From assembly GCF_032670585.1 (NCBI RefSeq), contig NZ_JAVQHL010000002.1:992001-1056000 (forward strand): a stretch of DNA of 64,000 nucleotides. Reading direction: 5' to 3'. Positions within the stretch are counted from its first letter, which is position 1; every line of letters begins with the position of its first letter. A model generated the notes under the pieces. The model had not been told where the DNA came from and searched no databases. It saw nothing but the letters and a program-made list of their open reading frames with translations. This document shows positions 28,800-38,078 of this stretch, in pieces. A program made the translations under genes and the position numbers. The stretch comes from Ostreiculturibacter nitratireducens. Lineage in GTDB: Bacteria > Pseudomonadota > Alphaproteobacteria > Rhodobacterales > Rhodobacteraceae.

Positions 28800-29246
28800 T
28801 CAGTCGAACTTCCGGCTCGGCGCCAGAACCAGCGCCTCGCCTTTCAGGACCACCGTATCACCCACGGCGCAGTGGGTTTCAAGGGTGACACGCCGCCGCG
28901 CGTGGTCGATCGCGGTGACTTTCACCTCTGCCTTGACCATGTCGCCGGGGCGAACCGGGGCCATGAACTTGAGGCTCTGGCCAAGATAGACGGTCCCGTG
29001 TCCGGGGAGCTGTTCCCCGATCACGGCGGAGATCAGCCCCGCCGTCAGCATGCCGTGCGCGATGCGGCCTTCGAAGATCGTGTCGCGCGCGTACTCGTCA
29101 TCGAGATGCACCGGGTTGCGGTCCGTCGACACCTCTGCGAACAGCTCGATATCCCGGTCGGTGACGACCTTCCGGAGCGAGCGCGTCATGCCGATCTCGA
29201 GGTCCTCGATGCAGATCGTTCCGCGTGGGCTGTTGTCGAGCATCAT
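28800..29246 (-). CDS. MaoC-like (R)-specific enoyl-CoA hydratase
   Basis: 148 residues with a hot-dog fold. The hydratase motif is clear: DRNPVHLDDEYARDTIFEGRIAHGM, where the aspartate and histidine form the catalytic pair, and GTVYLGQSLKFMAPVRPGD follows as the usual second block. It hydrates trans-2-enoyl-CoA to (R)-3-hydroxyacyl-CoA, a step that can supply polyhydroxyalkanoate synthesis; no phaC is visible here. ATG at 29246 was chosen over an upstream start since the product then begins with the family N-terminus; adjacent ATGs make ±1 residue uncertain. Confidence 0.88.
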   Translation of the reverse strand: MMLDNSPRGTICIEDLEIGMTRSLRKVVTDRDIELFAEVSTDRNPVHLDDEYARDTIFEGRIAHGMLTAGLISAVIGEQLPGHGTVYLGQSLKFMAPVRPGDMVKAEVKVTAIDHARRRVTLETHCAVGDTVVLKGEALVLAPSRKFD

Positions 29247-29376
29247 CCCGAATCCCGTATTCCATGTTGCAGTGCAGCATAACGGCCCCGGCATCTCCGG
29301 GCAAGACAGGCGAGCAATAATTTGTCAACCGTGGCGTCGACTGCGCAACTTTGTTGCTGGCTTGCCGGGGCTCCGA

Positions 29377-30258
29377 TCAGCGCAGCTTGCTTATCGCATA
29401 GGTCGGCGAAAGCTGCTTCCCGTCGAGCCAGGCATCGAGCATCGCCGCATCCGGCGCTTCGGGATCGTCCCCGAATTGGTCCGCCGCGAGCCCGCCGGTG
29501 ATGAAGAGCGTGTCGATACCCTCTCCGATGCCGCCCTTGATGTCGGTGAAGATCCCGTCGCCCACGGCAAGGATCGCGCTGTCTGGGATTTCGTGCCCAA
29601 GCGCGGCAAGGCGGCGCCGGGCGAGGTCGTAGATCGGCGGGTGCGGCTTGCCGAAATAGAGCGCCTCGCCCCCCATTTCCTCGTAAAGCGCGGCAAGGGC
29701 GCCGGCGCAGTAGATGCGGGTTTCGCCAAGATCAACGACGTGATCGGGGTTGGTGCAGAGCATCGGCAGCCCCTTGGTCTTGGCGTAGAGGAAGCGCGCG
29801 CGGTAGTCCTCCGGCACCTCATTCATCTCGTCGAAGGGGCCGGTGCAGACGATGCCCTCCGCCTCATCCAGCGGGACGCGCGTGATTTCGACGGGATCGG
29901 CGAGGCCCTCGGGATGCGAGGTGAAGAAGCTGTCGTCCTTCTCGGGGCCGAGATGCCAGATCTTCTGGCCAACTGCCCCGGTGAAAAGCGCGTATTGCGC
30001 CGCGTCACCGGAAGAGACGACGAAATCCCAGGCATCGCGCGGCACCCCCATCCGGTCGAGCTGTGCCACGACGCGCTCGTTCGGGCGCGGAGCGTTGGTC
30101 ATCAGGACGACCTTGCCGCCCTTCTTGCGGAATGCCTGAAGCGCCGCGACCGCCGCCGGAAACGGCGCACGGCCGTTGTGCAGGCAACCCCAGAGGTCGC
30201 AGAACAGCGCCTCGTAGGTCGATGAGATTTCGGCGAGCGACTGGATCAGGCGGGTCAT
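29377..30258 (-). CDS. HAD-superfamily class IIA hydrolase (TIGR01459-like)
   Basis: 293 residues. HAD motif I is ALFCDLWGCLHNG (both aspartate and the second-acid position filled D and W/G), motif II VLMTNAPRP, motif III around GKPHPPIYDLA and motif IV VGDGIFTDIKGG. Class IIA cap enzymes include NagD-like phosphatases. Motif I here reads DxWGxLHNG, with the second aspartate of DxD replaced by W, typical of a particular alphaproteobacterial subgroup. The start is ATG 30258, with GGAAGAG upstream. It is the first gene of the leftward run ending at the threonine aldolase. Confidence 0.85.
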   Translation of the reverse strand: MTRLIQSLAEISSTYEALFCDLWGCLHNGRAPFPAAVAALQAFRKKGGKVVLMTNAPRPNERVVAQLDRMGVPRDAWDFVVSSGDAAQYALFTGAVGQKIWHLGPEKDDSFFTSHPEGLADPVEITRVPLDEAEGIVCTGPFDEMNEVPEDYRARFLYAKTKGLPMLCTNPDHVVDLGETRIYCAGALAALYEEMGGEALYFGKPHPPIYDLARRRLAALGHEIPDSAILAVGDGIFTDIKGGIGEGIDTLFITGGLAADQFGDDPEAPDAAMLDAWLDGKQLSPTYAISKLR

Positions 30259-30345
30259 GGCGGATCTCTTCCGAGGGACGGGCGGCGCAGGGAGCGGCCG
30301 CAGGCAGGGCCGAAGCGGGGATTTGCCCCCCGGCGCCACGTTCGA

Positions 30346-31263
30346 TCAGATCTTCAGGGCCGGGATGATCTGCTTCTTCCGCGACATGATCCCCGGCAGC
30401 ACGACGGCGTCGCCGGTGACGGTGCAGGGGAAGCTCGCCTCGGCGATCTGCTTCACGAGGTCGTTCGGGACGAGGAGCGTGGCCTCCTCCTTCAGGATGT
30501 CGACGATGAAGAGCAGCACCTGATCCGCGCCATCCTCTTTCGCGACGCCGGGCATCGCCTCCATCAGCGACGCCTTCCGGTCGAGAAGCACCTGGGGCGC
30601 GGTCGTTTCGAGCACCGAAACGCGAAGCTGCTTTCCGCCCACTTCGTATTCCTTCGAGTCCATCCGCAGGAGTTCGGCATCAGAGAATTCCGAGACGTCG
30701 GACTTGGCCGCGAACATCTCTCCCGCGTAATCGGGGATCGAGATGCCGAGGTCCGCGGCGAGCTTCTCGGCAACGGCGCGGTCATGGTCGGTCGTCGTGG
30801 GCGAGCGGAACTCGAGCGTGTCGGAGAGGATGCAGGAAAGCATGGCGCCCTTGATCGCCTCGGGCATCTTGCCGGCGTCGTCGCCCATCAGGTCGTACAT
30901 GATGGTCGCCGTGCAGGCGAGCGGGCGGATCGTGATGTCGATCGGCGTCTTGGTCTTGAGGCCGCCGGCGAGCAGGTGGTGGTCGATCAGCTGGACGACC
31001 TTCGCGTCGTTGATCGAAGCAGGAAGCTCGGCCGGGTTGTTGGTGTCGACGACGACGCAGGTGTCATCGGCGGAAACGTCGGCGATGATCTCGGGCTTGT
31101 CGAAGCCCCAGCGGGTCAGCATGAAGGCGGCTTCGGTGTTGGGCTCGCCGAGAAGAACGGCCTTCGCCGGGGTGCCTTTGACCTCGGAAAGGTACCACGC
31201 CCAGATGATGGGCGAGCCGGTCGAGTCGGTGTCGGGGGCCTTGTGGCCGAAAACCTTGATCAT
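30346..31263 (-). CDS. ppaC: Manganese-dependent inorganic pyrophosphatase (family II)
   Basis: 305 residues. The DHH-family metal ligands are seen as H7, D11 and D13 in GHKAPDTDS, D73 in VVVDTNNP, and D94 H95 H96 in LIDHHLL; the C-terminal DHHA2 half has VLLFIVDILKEE and the final GIMSRKKQIIPAL. It hydrolyses pyrophosphate to phosphate, driving biosynthesis forward. It has its own promoter about 60 bp upstream and may read into the HAD hydrolase, 88 bp on. Confidence 0.96.
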   Translation of the reverse strand: MIKVFGHKAPDTDSTGSPIIWAWYLSEVKGTPAKAVLLGEPNTEAAFMLTRWGFDKPEIIADVSADDTCVVVDTNNPAELPASINDAKVVQLIDHHLLAGGLKTKTPIDITIRPLACTATIMYDLMGDDAGKMPEAIKGAMLSCILSDTLEFRSPTTTDHDRAVAEKLAADLGISIPDYAGEMFAAKSDVSEFSDAELLRMDSKEYEVGGKQLRVSVLETTAPQVLLDRKASLMEAMPGVAKEDGADQVLLFIVDILKEEATLLVPNDLVKQIAEASFPCTVTGDAVVLPGIMSRKKQIIPALKI

Positions 31264-31298
31264 GGGAGCGTCCGTTATCGGTTCTGGAAATCGCCGGC

Positions 31299-31327
31299 TT
31301 TATAGGGCGGGGCCGCAGGAATGTCAC
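31299..31327 (-). promoter_or_regulatory. Sigma-70-type promoter of ppaC
   Basis: Read on the minus strand, GTGACA (31322–31327) and TATAAA (31299–31304) are exactly 17 bp apart, five and five of six matches to consensus. The start of transcription would fall about 30 bases before the ppaC start codon. Confidence 0.75.
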
Positions 31328-31578
31328 GGGGGCGGCGGGCCCGGGTATTCATCCGCAGAATTCCGGGCAAGCTATTGAAAGTGCGTTCGATTCCAGAGGT
31401 GGATCGGCAAGTCGGGCCAACTGCGCAGCGAAAGGGCGACAAAACGCCCCCAGACGGTTGTCCCCGCCAGAGCCCCCGAGCGCGGTCCTTGCCCCTGATC
31501 CGGCCGGCGCGGGTATCCTTCAGGAAAGCGCGCTGGTGGCAATGCCGCCGACGCGCCGGATTGGCCGGCAGAGGCGGT
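31328..31578. other. Intergenic stretch between ppaC and the TraB/GumN gene
   Basis: About 250 bp without a gene I can support. A fragment GCGTTCGATTCC near 31384–31395 resembles a tRNA T-arm, but there is no acceptor or anticodon stem around it, so I do not call a tRNA. Downstream of the leftward TraB/GumN gene, no strong terminator is visible. Confidence 0.35.
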
Positions 31579-32574
31579 TCAGAACGGAAGGCGCCCGAGC
31601 TCGTAGCCCGCTTCGGCCAGAAGGTTCAGCACGCCTTCCTCGCCGGACAGATGCGCTGCCCCGACGGCGACGACGATGGACCGGTTCTCGGCGGCGGGCA
31701 GGATCACCTCCATCCACGCGCGGTTGCGCCCGTTCAGAAGTGCCTCCTCCATCAGCGCGAAGTCCTTTTCCATCTTCCCGCTGTCCGCCCCCGCTGCGGT
31801 GACGGCCTGCAGCCGGGAGAGTTCCCAGATGCGGCGGTGTTCTTCGGTGAAATAGGCTTCCGTCATCGTGACGAACAGGTCCTCGGCCTGGGCGACGAGC
31901 GGCAGCGTCGCGCGGACCATGTCGATCTGTTCCTCCGCCGACAGCGCCAGAAAGACCTGGAAGACGGTGTCGAATTCCTCAAGCGGGTGCGTCGGCACTC
32001 CTGCCGCTTCGGCCACACCCATCACCATCTGGTCGAGCCCCTCGCGTTGCTGGGTGACCGTCTCCATCGCGCAGGGTGGCATGGAAAGAAGCATCGTCAC
32101 GTACCAGGGCCGGAACTTGGCCGCCATGAAGGGCGGAATGCCGCGCGCGCGCATCTCTTCGGACAGGAGTGCCCATTCGTCGGGGGCGAGAAGCTCGGGG
32201 AGCGTATGGTCGCCATGCGGGATGACGAGGATGTCGGGATTGCGGCCGATTTCCCGCTGCAGCTGCGTCATCTCGGCGTCGGTGGCCTCGAGGTAGACGG
32301 CGTCGGCGGCGCGGATCACCGGGTCGAGGCCGGTAATGGGGCCTTCCATCCGTTCGTCGTAGAGATGGAAGGTCCCGATCACGTTGATGGTGGAGCCGGA
32401 TTTCCGCGCGATCCAGTGATTGCCGGCGGCATAGGGCGCCGCGGCGACCGCGGCATCAAGCGCGGCGCGCTGGTCGGGTGGAAGATCGCCAAGCAGGTTC
32501 CGCCCCTCGCAGGCCGCGGTGACGGGACCGGCCGAGAAGAAGAAGGCGAAGGCGAGGAAGAGGTGCTTCAGCAT
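31579..32574 (-). CDS. TraB/GumN family protein, secreted
   Basis: 331 residues. Residues 1–20 are a signal peptide (LFLAFAFFFSAGPVTAA|C), and the following cysteine could be a lipoprotein-like residue but lacks a clean lipobox. INVIGTFHLYDERM near the start and the closing VVAVGAAHLSGEEGVLNLL are the two histidine-containing blocks of the TraB/GumN (Tiki-like) superfamily, which has a proposed metal-dependent protease fold. The substrate is unknown. It is divergent from groES, whose promoter region lies 70–130 bp from its start. Confidence 0.85.
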   Translation of the reverse strand: MLKHLFLAFAFFFSAGPVTAACEGRNLLGDLPPDQRAALDAAVAAAPYAAGNHWIARKSGSTINVIGTFHLYDERMEGPITGLDPVIRAADAVYLEATDAEMTQLQREIGRNPDILVIPHGDHTLPELLAPDEWALLSEEMRARGIPPFMAAKFRPWYVTMLLSMPPCAMETVTQQREGLDQMVMGVAEAAGVPTHPLEEFDTVFQVFLALSAEEQIDMVRATLPLVAQAEDLFVTMTEAYFTEEHRRIWELSRLQAVTAAGADSGKMEKDFALMEEALLNGRNRAWMEVILPAAENRSIVVAVGAAHLSGEEGVLNLLAEAGYELGRLPF

Positions 32575-32644
32575 CCGCAGGACGCTGGCACGGAGGCAGC
32601 GCCATTTCCAGAGCGAGGCAGTGATTTTTTCGCGTCCAGCGCTG

Positions 32645-32673
32645 TTGACTCACGTGAATGTGCATCCTAAATC
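32645..32673 (+). promoter_or_regulatory. Promoter of groESL
   Basis: TTGACT at 32645–32650 and TAAATC at 32668–32673 with 17 bp between them. It lies directly before the CIRCE operator, the usual position for HrcA repression. An alternative heat-shock sigma reading uses the same −35 region. Confidence 0.6.
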
Positions 32674-32680
32674 CGCGCCG

Positions 32681-32707
32681 TTAGCACTCGCACACAGTGA
32701 GTGCCAA
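32681..32707 (+). promoter_or_regulatory. CIRCE operator (HrcA repressor site)
   Basis: TTAGCACTC, nine bases, then GAGTGCCAA. The canonical inverted repeat is TTAGCACTC-N9-GAGTGCTAA; only one base of the right arm departs. The HrcA repressor binds it and releases on heat shock. It ends 34 bp before the groES start. hrcA is not in this window. Confidence 0.93.
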
Positions 32708-32741
32708 CAGTTGAAACCTGGAACCTAGGGAGTGTTGCCAG

Positions 32742-33029
32742 ATGGCATTCAAACCGCTGCATGACCGTGTCGTCGTCAAGCGTGTCGAGAGCGACGAAAA
32801 GACCAAAGGCGGGCTGATTATCCCCGACAGCGCCAAGGAAAAGCCGGCCGAGGGCGAAGTGGTCGCCGTGGGCGAGGGCGCACGCAAGGATTCGGGCGAA
32901 CTGATCCCGATGTCGGTGAAGGCGGGCGACCGCGTTCTCTTCGGCAAGTGGTCGGGCACCGAAGTCACGCTCGACGGTCAGGAACTCCTGATCATGAAGG
33001 AAAGCGACATTCTCGGCGTCATCGCCTGA
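32742..33029 (+). CDS. groES: Co-chaperonin GroES
   Basis: 95 residues. FKPLHDRVVVKRVESDEKTKGG, the mobile loop region SDEKTKGGLIIPDSA, and KAGDRVLFGKWSGTEV are standard GroES. It caps GroEL and closes the folding chamber. The CIRCE operator and promoter lie directly upstream; groEL follows after 45 bp with an AGGAG site. Confidence 0.98.
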   Translation: MAFKPLHDRVVVKRVESDEKTKGGLIIPDSAKEKPAEGEVVAVGEGARKDSGELIPMSVKAGDRVLFGKWSGTEVTLDGQELLIMKESDILGVIA

Positions 33030-33074
33030 GATCCGCCGAAACACTGAAATCCAGACAACCAGGAGCAAGCGAAA

Positions 33075-34718
<1,644 letters not shown>

Positions 34719-34745
34719 GCCGACCGTCCGTTCGGACAGACAGGA

Positions 34746-34778
34746 AGGGGCCCCCGCGCGGGGCCTCTTTTCTTTTTT
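34746..34778 (+). terminator. Intrinsic terminator of groESL
   Basis: Stem AGGGGCCCC / GGGGCCTCT (one G·U pair) with a five-base loop, followed by an 11-base tract that is T except for one C. It lies 28 bases after the groEL stop. Confidence 0.85.
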
Positions 34779-34890
34779 CCCGAACCGCCCGGCACTTACG
34801 GGTCACGGCCTTCCCCTCTTGATCTGCGGCAAGGCGCGGCGCGGCGGATCGGGGCATCCTCGTTGCGACCTTCGCAGGGAGGATAGGTTG

Positions 34891-36018
34891 ATGACACGCA
34901 TTTTACTGACGATACTGGCCACTTTCCTGGCCTCGGCGGCGCTTGCCCAGGACGAGGCGATGACCCGCATCGGAGACGACGAGTTCATGGCGGGGAGCAC
35001 CGTGGTTCACGACGGCACGGGGGTCGACGACCTCTTCATGGCGGGGGAAAGCGTCACGTCGGCGGCCCCGATCGACGGGACCGCACATCTTGCCGGGCGG
35101 AAGGTCACTCTCGCCGCTCGGGCGGGCGAGGTCTACGCCGCCGGGATGGAGGTCACCGTCACCGGGCAGGTCATAGGCGATGCCTCGCTGGCGGGCTATG
35201 ACGTGCAGGTAGAGGGCGCCGTCGGCGGCGACCTTCGCGCCTCAGGCGCGAACGTGACACTGGCAGCCCCGGTCGCGGGCTACGCCAGCCTCGCGGGAGA
35301 TGAGATCCGGATCGACTCGGCCATCGCGGGGGAGGCGCATATCGCGGGGCGGAACGTGATCTTCGGGCCCCGTGCGCGGGTGGACGGCAAGCTCACTCTC
35401 TACGAGAAGGCAGTGGGCCAGATCGAAGTTCCGGAAACCGTGGTTCCCGCTGAGCGCATCACTCGGGTCAAGGTCGAGGAATGGGGCCCGGAGGGGATGC
35501 CTGAGGCGCTGAGGCCGTTCAGCTGGTGGCAATACACACTGAACTTCCTCGGCGGCGTGATCTTTATCGCGATCCTCGCCGCCCTGATCGCGGCGCTTCT
35601 GCCCGGGCCGCTCGCCGGCCTCCGCCGGCAGGTCCTCGCCGCGCCGCTCCGGTCGGTGTGGTTCGGATTCCTCGCGCTCTCGACGCTTTCCGGGGCGGCG
35701 ATCCTTCTGGCAATGACGCTGATCGGGTTGCTGATCACTCCCGCCGCGATCATCGCAGCGCTTCTGGCGGGGTTCGTGGGCTACGTGATCGGCGCCTACG
35801 CGCTGGGCGTGGGCCTGATGCTGGGCATCGGCCGGGGTGAGCCGCAGACCTTCGGCGCGCGGGCGCTCGCCGCGGCTGCCGGTGCGCTTGTCGCGGGGGT
35901 CATCGGCCTGATCCCGTTCCTCGGTTGGCTCTTCGTGTTGGCCGTGACGCTTGCCGGTGTGGGCGCGCTGACGCTGAGACAGTTGCGCCCGGCCTTCTTC
36001 GTCCGGACGGTCGCCTGA
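34891..36018 (+). CDS. Secreted-type protein: repetitive beta-helix-like domain plus membrane helices
   Basis: 375 residues. Residues 1–20 are a signal peptide (ASAALAQ). Residues ~25–180 consist of repeated short units such as LAGRKVTLAARAGEVYAAG, SLAGYDVQVEGAVGG, DLRASGANVTLAAPVAG and EAHIAGRNVIFG, an alternating small/hydrophobic pattern like bactofilin or polymer-forming right-handed beta-helices. A linker then leads to about five hydrophobic membrane segments (LGGVIFIAILAALIAALLPG to IGLIPFLGWLFVLAVTLAG). The start has an AGGGAGGA site. The beta-helix would be periplasmic, unlike cytosolic bactofilins. I do not recognise a named family with a known function. It is followed after 33 bp by an acetyltransferase gene. 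Confidence 0.6.
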   Translation: MTRILLTILATFLASAALAQDEAMTRIGDDEFMAGSTVVHDGTGVDDLFMAGESVTSAAPIDGTAHLAGRKVTLAARAGEVYAAGMEVTVTGQVIGDASLAGYDVQVEGAVGGDLRASGANVTLAAPVAGYASLAGDEIRIDSAIAGEAHIAGRNVIFGPRARVDGKLTLYEKAVGQIEVPETVVPAERITRVKVEEWGPEGMPEALRPFSWWQYTLNFLGGVIFIAILAALIAALLPGPLAGLRRQVLAAPLRSVWFGFLALSTLSGAAILLAMTLIGLLITPAAIIAALLAGFVGYVIGAYALGVGLMLGIGRGEPQTFGARALAAAAGALVAGVIGLIPFLGWLFVLAVTLAGVGALTLRQLRPAFFVRTVA

Positions 36019-36051
36019 GCGCGCGCCGTCCCGAGGCTGGAAGGGCAGATC

Positions 36052-36546
36052 ATGCCGATACGCCAAGTCCGCCCAGAGGATCATGCGGAGATCGACAAGC
36101 TCCTGACCGCCGCTTTCGGCGGAACGGAGGAGGTGGCGCTCGTCGCTGCGCTTCGGAGCGACGGAGCGGTCCAGGCCGAGTTGGTGGAAGAGGATTCGGC
36201 GGGGGCGATCGTAGGCCACGCGATGACGAGCCGGATGGCAGGGCCGGAGGGCTGGGTCGCGCTCGCGCCGGTCGCAACGCTGCCTGGCTTCGAGCGCCGG
36301 GGTATCGCCAGCGGGCTGATACGCGCGCTCCTCGGCGAGGCGCGTGACTCCGGCGCGCAGGCAGCGGTGGTGTTGGGGGATCCCGAATTCTACGGCCGGT
36401 TCGGCTTCTCGGTCGCGGCGGCGGCGCGGATGTCCTCGCCCTATCCGATCGCCTATACCGGCGTCCGCATCCTGAATGGCGGACCGCTTACGGAAGCCGA
36501 GGCAATTGCGGAATTGAGATACGCCCCGGCCTTTGCCGCCGTGTGA
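36052..36546 (+). CDS. GNAT-family N-acetyltransferase
   Basis: 164 residues. VRPEDHAEIDKLLTAAFGG, LAPVATLPGFERRGIASGLI (the acetyl-CoA loop, RRGIASGL) and VLGDPEFYGRFGF are typical of the YhbS-like GNAT branch. The acceptor is unknown. It follows the membrane gene closely in the same direction and may share its transcript. It converges on another GNAT gene with 30 bp between stops; the two are not close paralogues. Confidence 0.85.
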   Translation: MPIRQVRPEDHAEIDKLLTAAFGGTEEVALVAALRSDGAVQAELVEEDSAGAIVGHAMTSRMAGPEGWVALAPVATLPGFERRGIASGLIRALLGEARDSGAQAAVVLGDPEFYGRFGFSVAAAARMSSPYPIAYTGVRILNGGPLTEAEAIAELRYAPAFAAV

Positions 36547-36576
36547 GGCGATCCGGGCTGCGCGACCTCGGCCGCT

Positions 36577-37077
36577 TCACAGGGGTTTCACCATGCGTGT
36601 GGCGACATGCTCCTTCGAGCCGAGCCGAACCCTGCTGTTGGCGAGCGCGACCGCGAAGCCCTCCCGATCCCAGAACGCCCGGCCGCGCGGGTTCTCGTCG
36701 AGGACGGCGATGAACAGGCGGGGGGCGCCGCGATCCTTCGCGGCTGCCTCGATGTGGCGCAGGAACGCGGCGCCGAGGCCCTGATCGCGCGCGTCTGTCG
36801 CGAGTTGCAGGAGGCCGAGGAAGGCGTCACCGGGCTCGGGGAAGTCGAAGCCGACGTCCGCGATGCCGGCAAGGGTGCCGTCGGAGAGAAACAGGCCGAA
36901 CTTGAGCGACTTCGCCGGGTCCGCGCCGGGAGGGGCGTCATCGAAGAACTCATCGGCCAGCGTCTCGCCAGGCTCCTCCCCCCGCTCGAGGCGCACGTAG
37001 TCGGCCGAGCGGCGGAAGAGGTCGTTGACCAGGTCCCGGTCGGCCCGTGGCTCAAGCGGGCGGATGGCGAAGCTCAT
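36577..37077 (-). CDS. GNAT-family N-acetyltransferase (second)
   Basis: 166 residues. IRPLEPRADRDLVNDLFRR at the start, LLQLATDARDQGLGAAFLRHIE as the acetyl-CoA loop (RDQGLG), and LFIAVLDENPRGRAFWDREGF follow GNAT layout. The substrate is unknown. Its ATG overlaps the stop of the upstream greB-like gene (ATGA), so it is the third gene of a coupled Nudix–GreB-like–GNAT unit. The start was chosen at MSFAIRP, where family similarity begins. Confidence 0.85.
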   Translation of the reverse strand: MSFAIRPLEPRADRDLVNDLFRRSADYVRLERGEEPGETLADEFFDDAPPGADPAKSLKFGLFLSDGTLAGIADVGFDFPEPGDAFLGLLQLATDARDQGLGAAFLRHIEAAAKDRGAPRLFIAVLDENPRGRAFWDREGFAVALANSRVRLGSKEHVATRMVKPL

Positions 37078-37574
37078 TCCGCCTCCGGATAATCGATGGC
37101 GACGACTTCGATCTCCTCCCGGCCGGATGGCTTCCGCCATTCGACGACGTCGCCCACATTCGCGCCGAGAAGCGCGCGAGCGAGGGGGGAATGGGGTGCA
37201 ATGCGGCCGAGGCTCGCGTCCGCCTCGTCTTCGCCCACGATCTCGTAGGACGATTCGTGCCCCTCCTCGTCCGCGACGGTGACGCGGGCGGCGAAGGCGA
37301 CCTCGTCCCTTGGCTGGGACGCAGTGTCCACCGGGATCGCGCTGCGCAGCCGCGCCTCCAGATACCTGATGTCGCGCTCAGCGGCTTTCTCCGGCAGCCG
37401 GTCGAGCCTTTCGGCGCGGGCGCGAAGGCGGGCCAGTTCGGCCTGCGTCTCGGCAAGGCGGGCGCGCAGCGCCGCAAGGCCCCGCGGCGTCACGTAATTC
37501 GGGTGCGGGCTGAGGGGCAGGTCGGGCAGCGGTTCGTTGTCCGGCCCGTCCTCCTTCACGAAGGCTCGGCTCAT
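37074..37574 (-). CDS. greB: GreA/GreB-family transcription factor with shortened coiled coil
   Basis: 166 residues. The C-terminal domain is clear: SSYEIVGEDEAD, IAPHSPLARALLGANVGDVVEW, as in GreB. The N-terminal coiled coil (YVTPRGLAALRARLAE onward to RDIRYLEARLRSA) is about 15 residues shorter than in E. coli GreB, and the tip motif with the acidic pair (DRSENADY in E. coli) is missing. The protein may therefore bind RNA polymerase but be poor at inducing transcript cleavage. It is coupled by ATGA overlaps to a Nudix gene upstream and a GNAT gene downstream. The symbol is given by overall similarity; function could differ. Confidence 0.75.
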   Translation of the reverse strand: MSRAFVKEDGPDNEPLPDLPLSPHPNYVTPRGLAALRARLAETQAELARLRARAERLDRLPEKAAERDIRYLEARLRSAIPVDTASQPRDEVAFAARVTVADEEGHESSYEIVGEDEADASLGRIAPHSPLARALLGANVGDVVEWRKPSGREEIEVVAIDYPEAE

Positions 37575-38014
37575 CGAACGATCACTTCCAGGGGGTCGTA
37601 GAGGATGCCCGCGCCCCAAGCCGCCTCAGCGAGGCTATCGGGCTTGTGGCGGAGGGCCGCGAGTTCCGCGCGCGTCACGTAGCGGCGTTGGCTGACGATG
37701 CCTTCCGGGTCGGTCCAGTGCGCCGGCAGGGGGCCGAGGGGCGTGCAGCGAAAGTAGATGTCGACCTGGTGAAAGCCGGTGTCCGGGTCGTGGAATTCAT
37801 TGACGAGCGCGGGGTCGCCCACCGCGATCTCGAGACCGGTTTCCTCTTGGATCTCGCGGACGAGGTTGTCGGGGATCGAGGTTCCGGCATGGACCCCGCC
37901 GCCCGGGGCGCACCAGAGATCGGAGCGGCCTTCGGGATAGGCGTTGACCACCAGGAGCCGGTCCCCGGAGAGGATCAGCGCGCGGGCGGAAAGGCGGGGC
38001 GAGCGGGGCTTCAT
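37571..38014 (-). CDS. NUDIX hydrolase
   Basis: 147 residues. The Nudix box reads GGVHAGTSIPDNLVREIQEE then TGL, close to Gx5Ex7REUxEExGU, but the first glutamate (position 7 of the box) is a threonine; the REUxEE core that binds metal is intact. Such enzymes cleave nucleoside diphosphate derivatives; the substrate here is unknown. Start at MKPRSP. Its stop overlaps the greB-like start by four bases, giving a three-gene coupled unit. It is divergent from a lipase-like gene 65 bp away. Confidence 0.85.
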   Translation of the reverse strand: MKPRSPRLSARALILSGDRLLVVNAYPEGRSDLWCAPGGGVHAGTSIPDNLVREIQEETGLEIAVGDPALVNEFHDPDTGFHQVDIYFRCTPLGPLPAHWTDPEGIVSQRRYVTRAELAALRHKPDSLAEAAWGAGILYDPLEVIVR

Positions 38015-38078
38015 CCCGCAACCGTGGCGCGGCGCGCGGGGATTGGCAAGCGGACCCGCGATGCATATTTCGGAGCGC

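Noticed and set aside
31380..31400. tRNA T-arm-like sequence GTTCGATTCC
   Set aside because: No matching acceptor, D- or anticodon stems are found around it.
37944..38060. N-terminal extension of the lipase-like hydrolase
   Set aside because: It would bury the signal peptide and overlaps the divergent Nudix gene; the secreted form starting at 38079 is more sensible.
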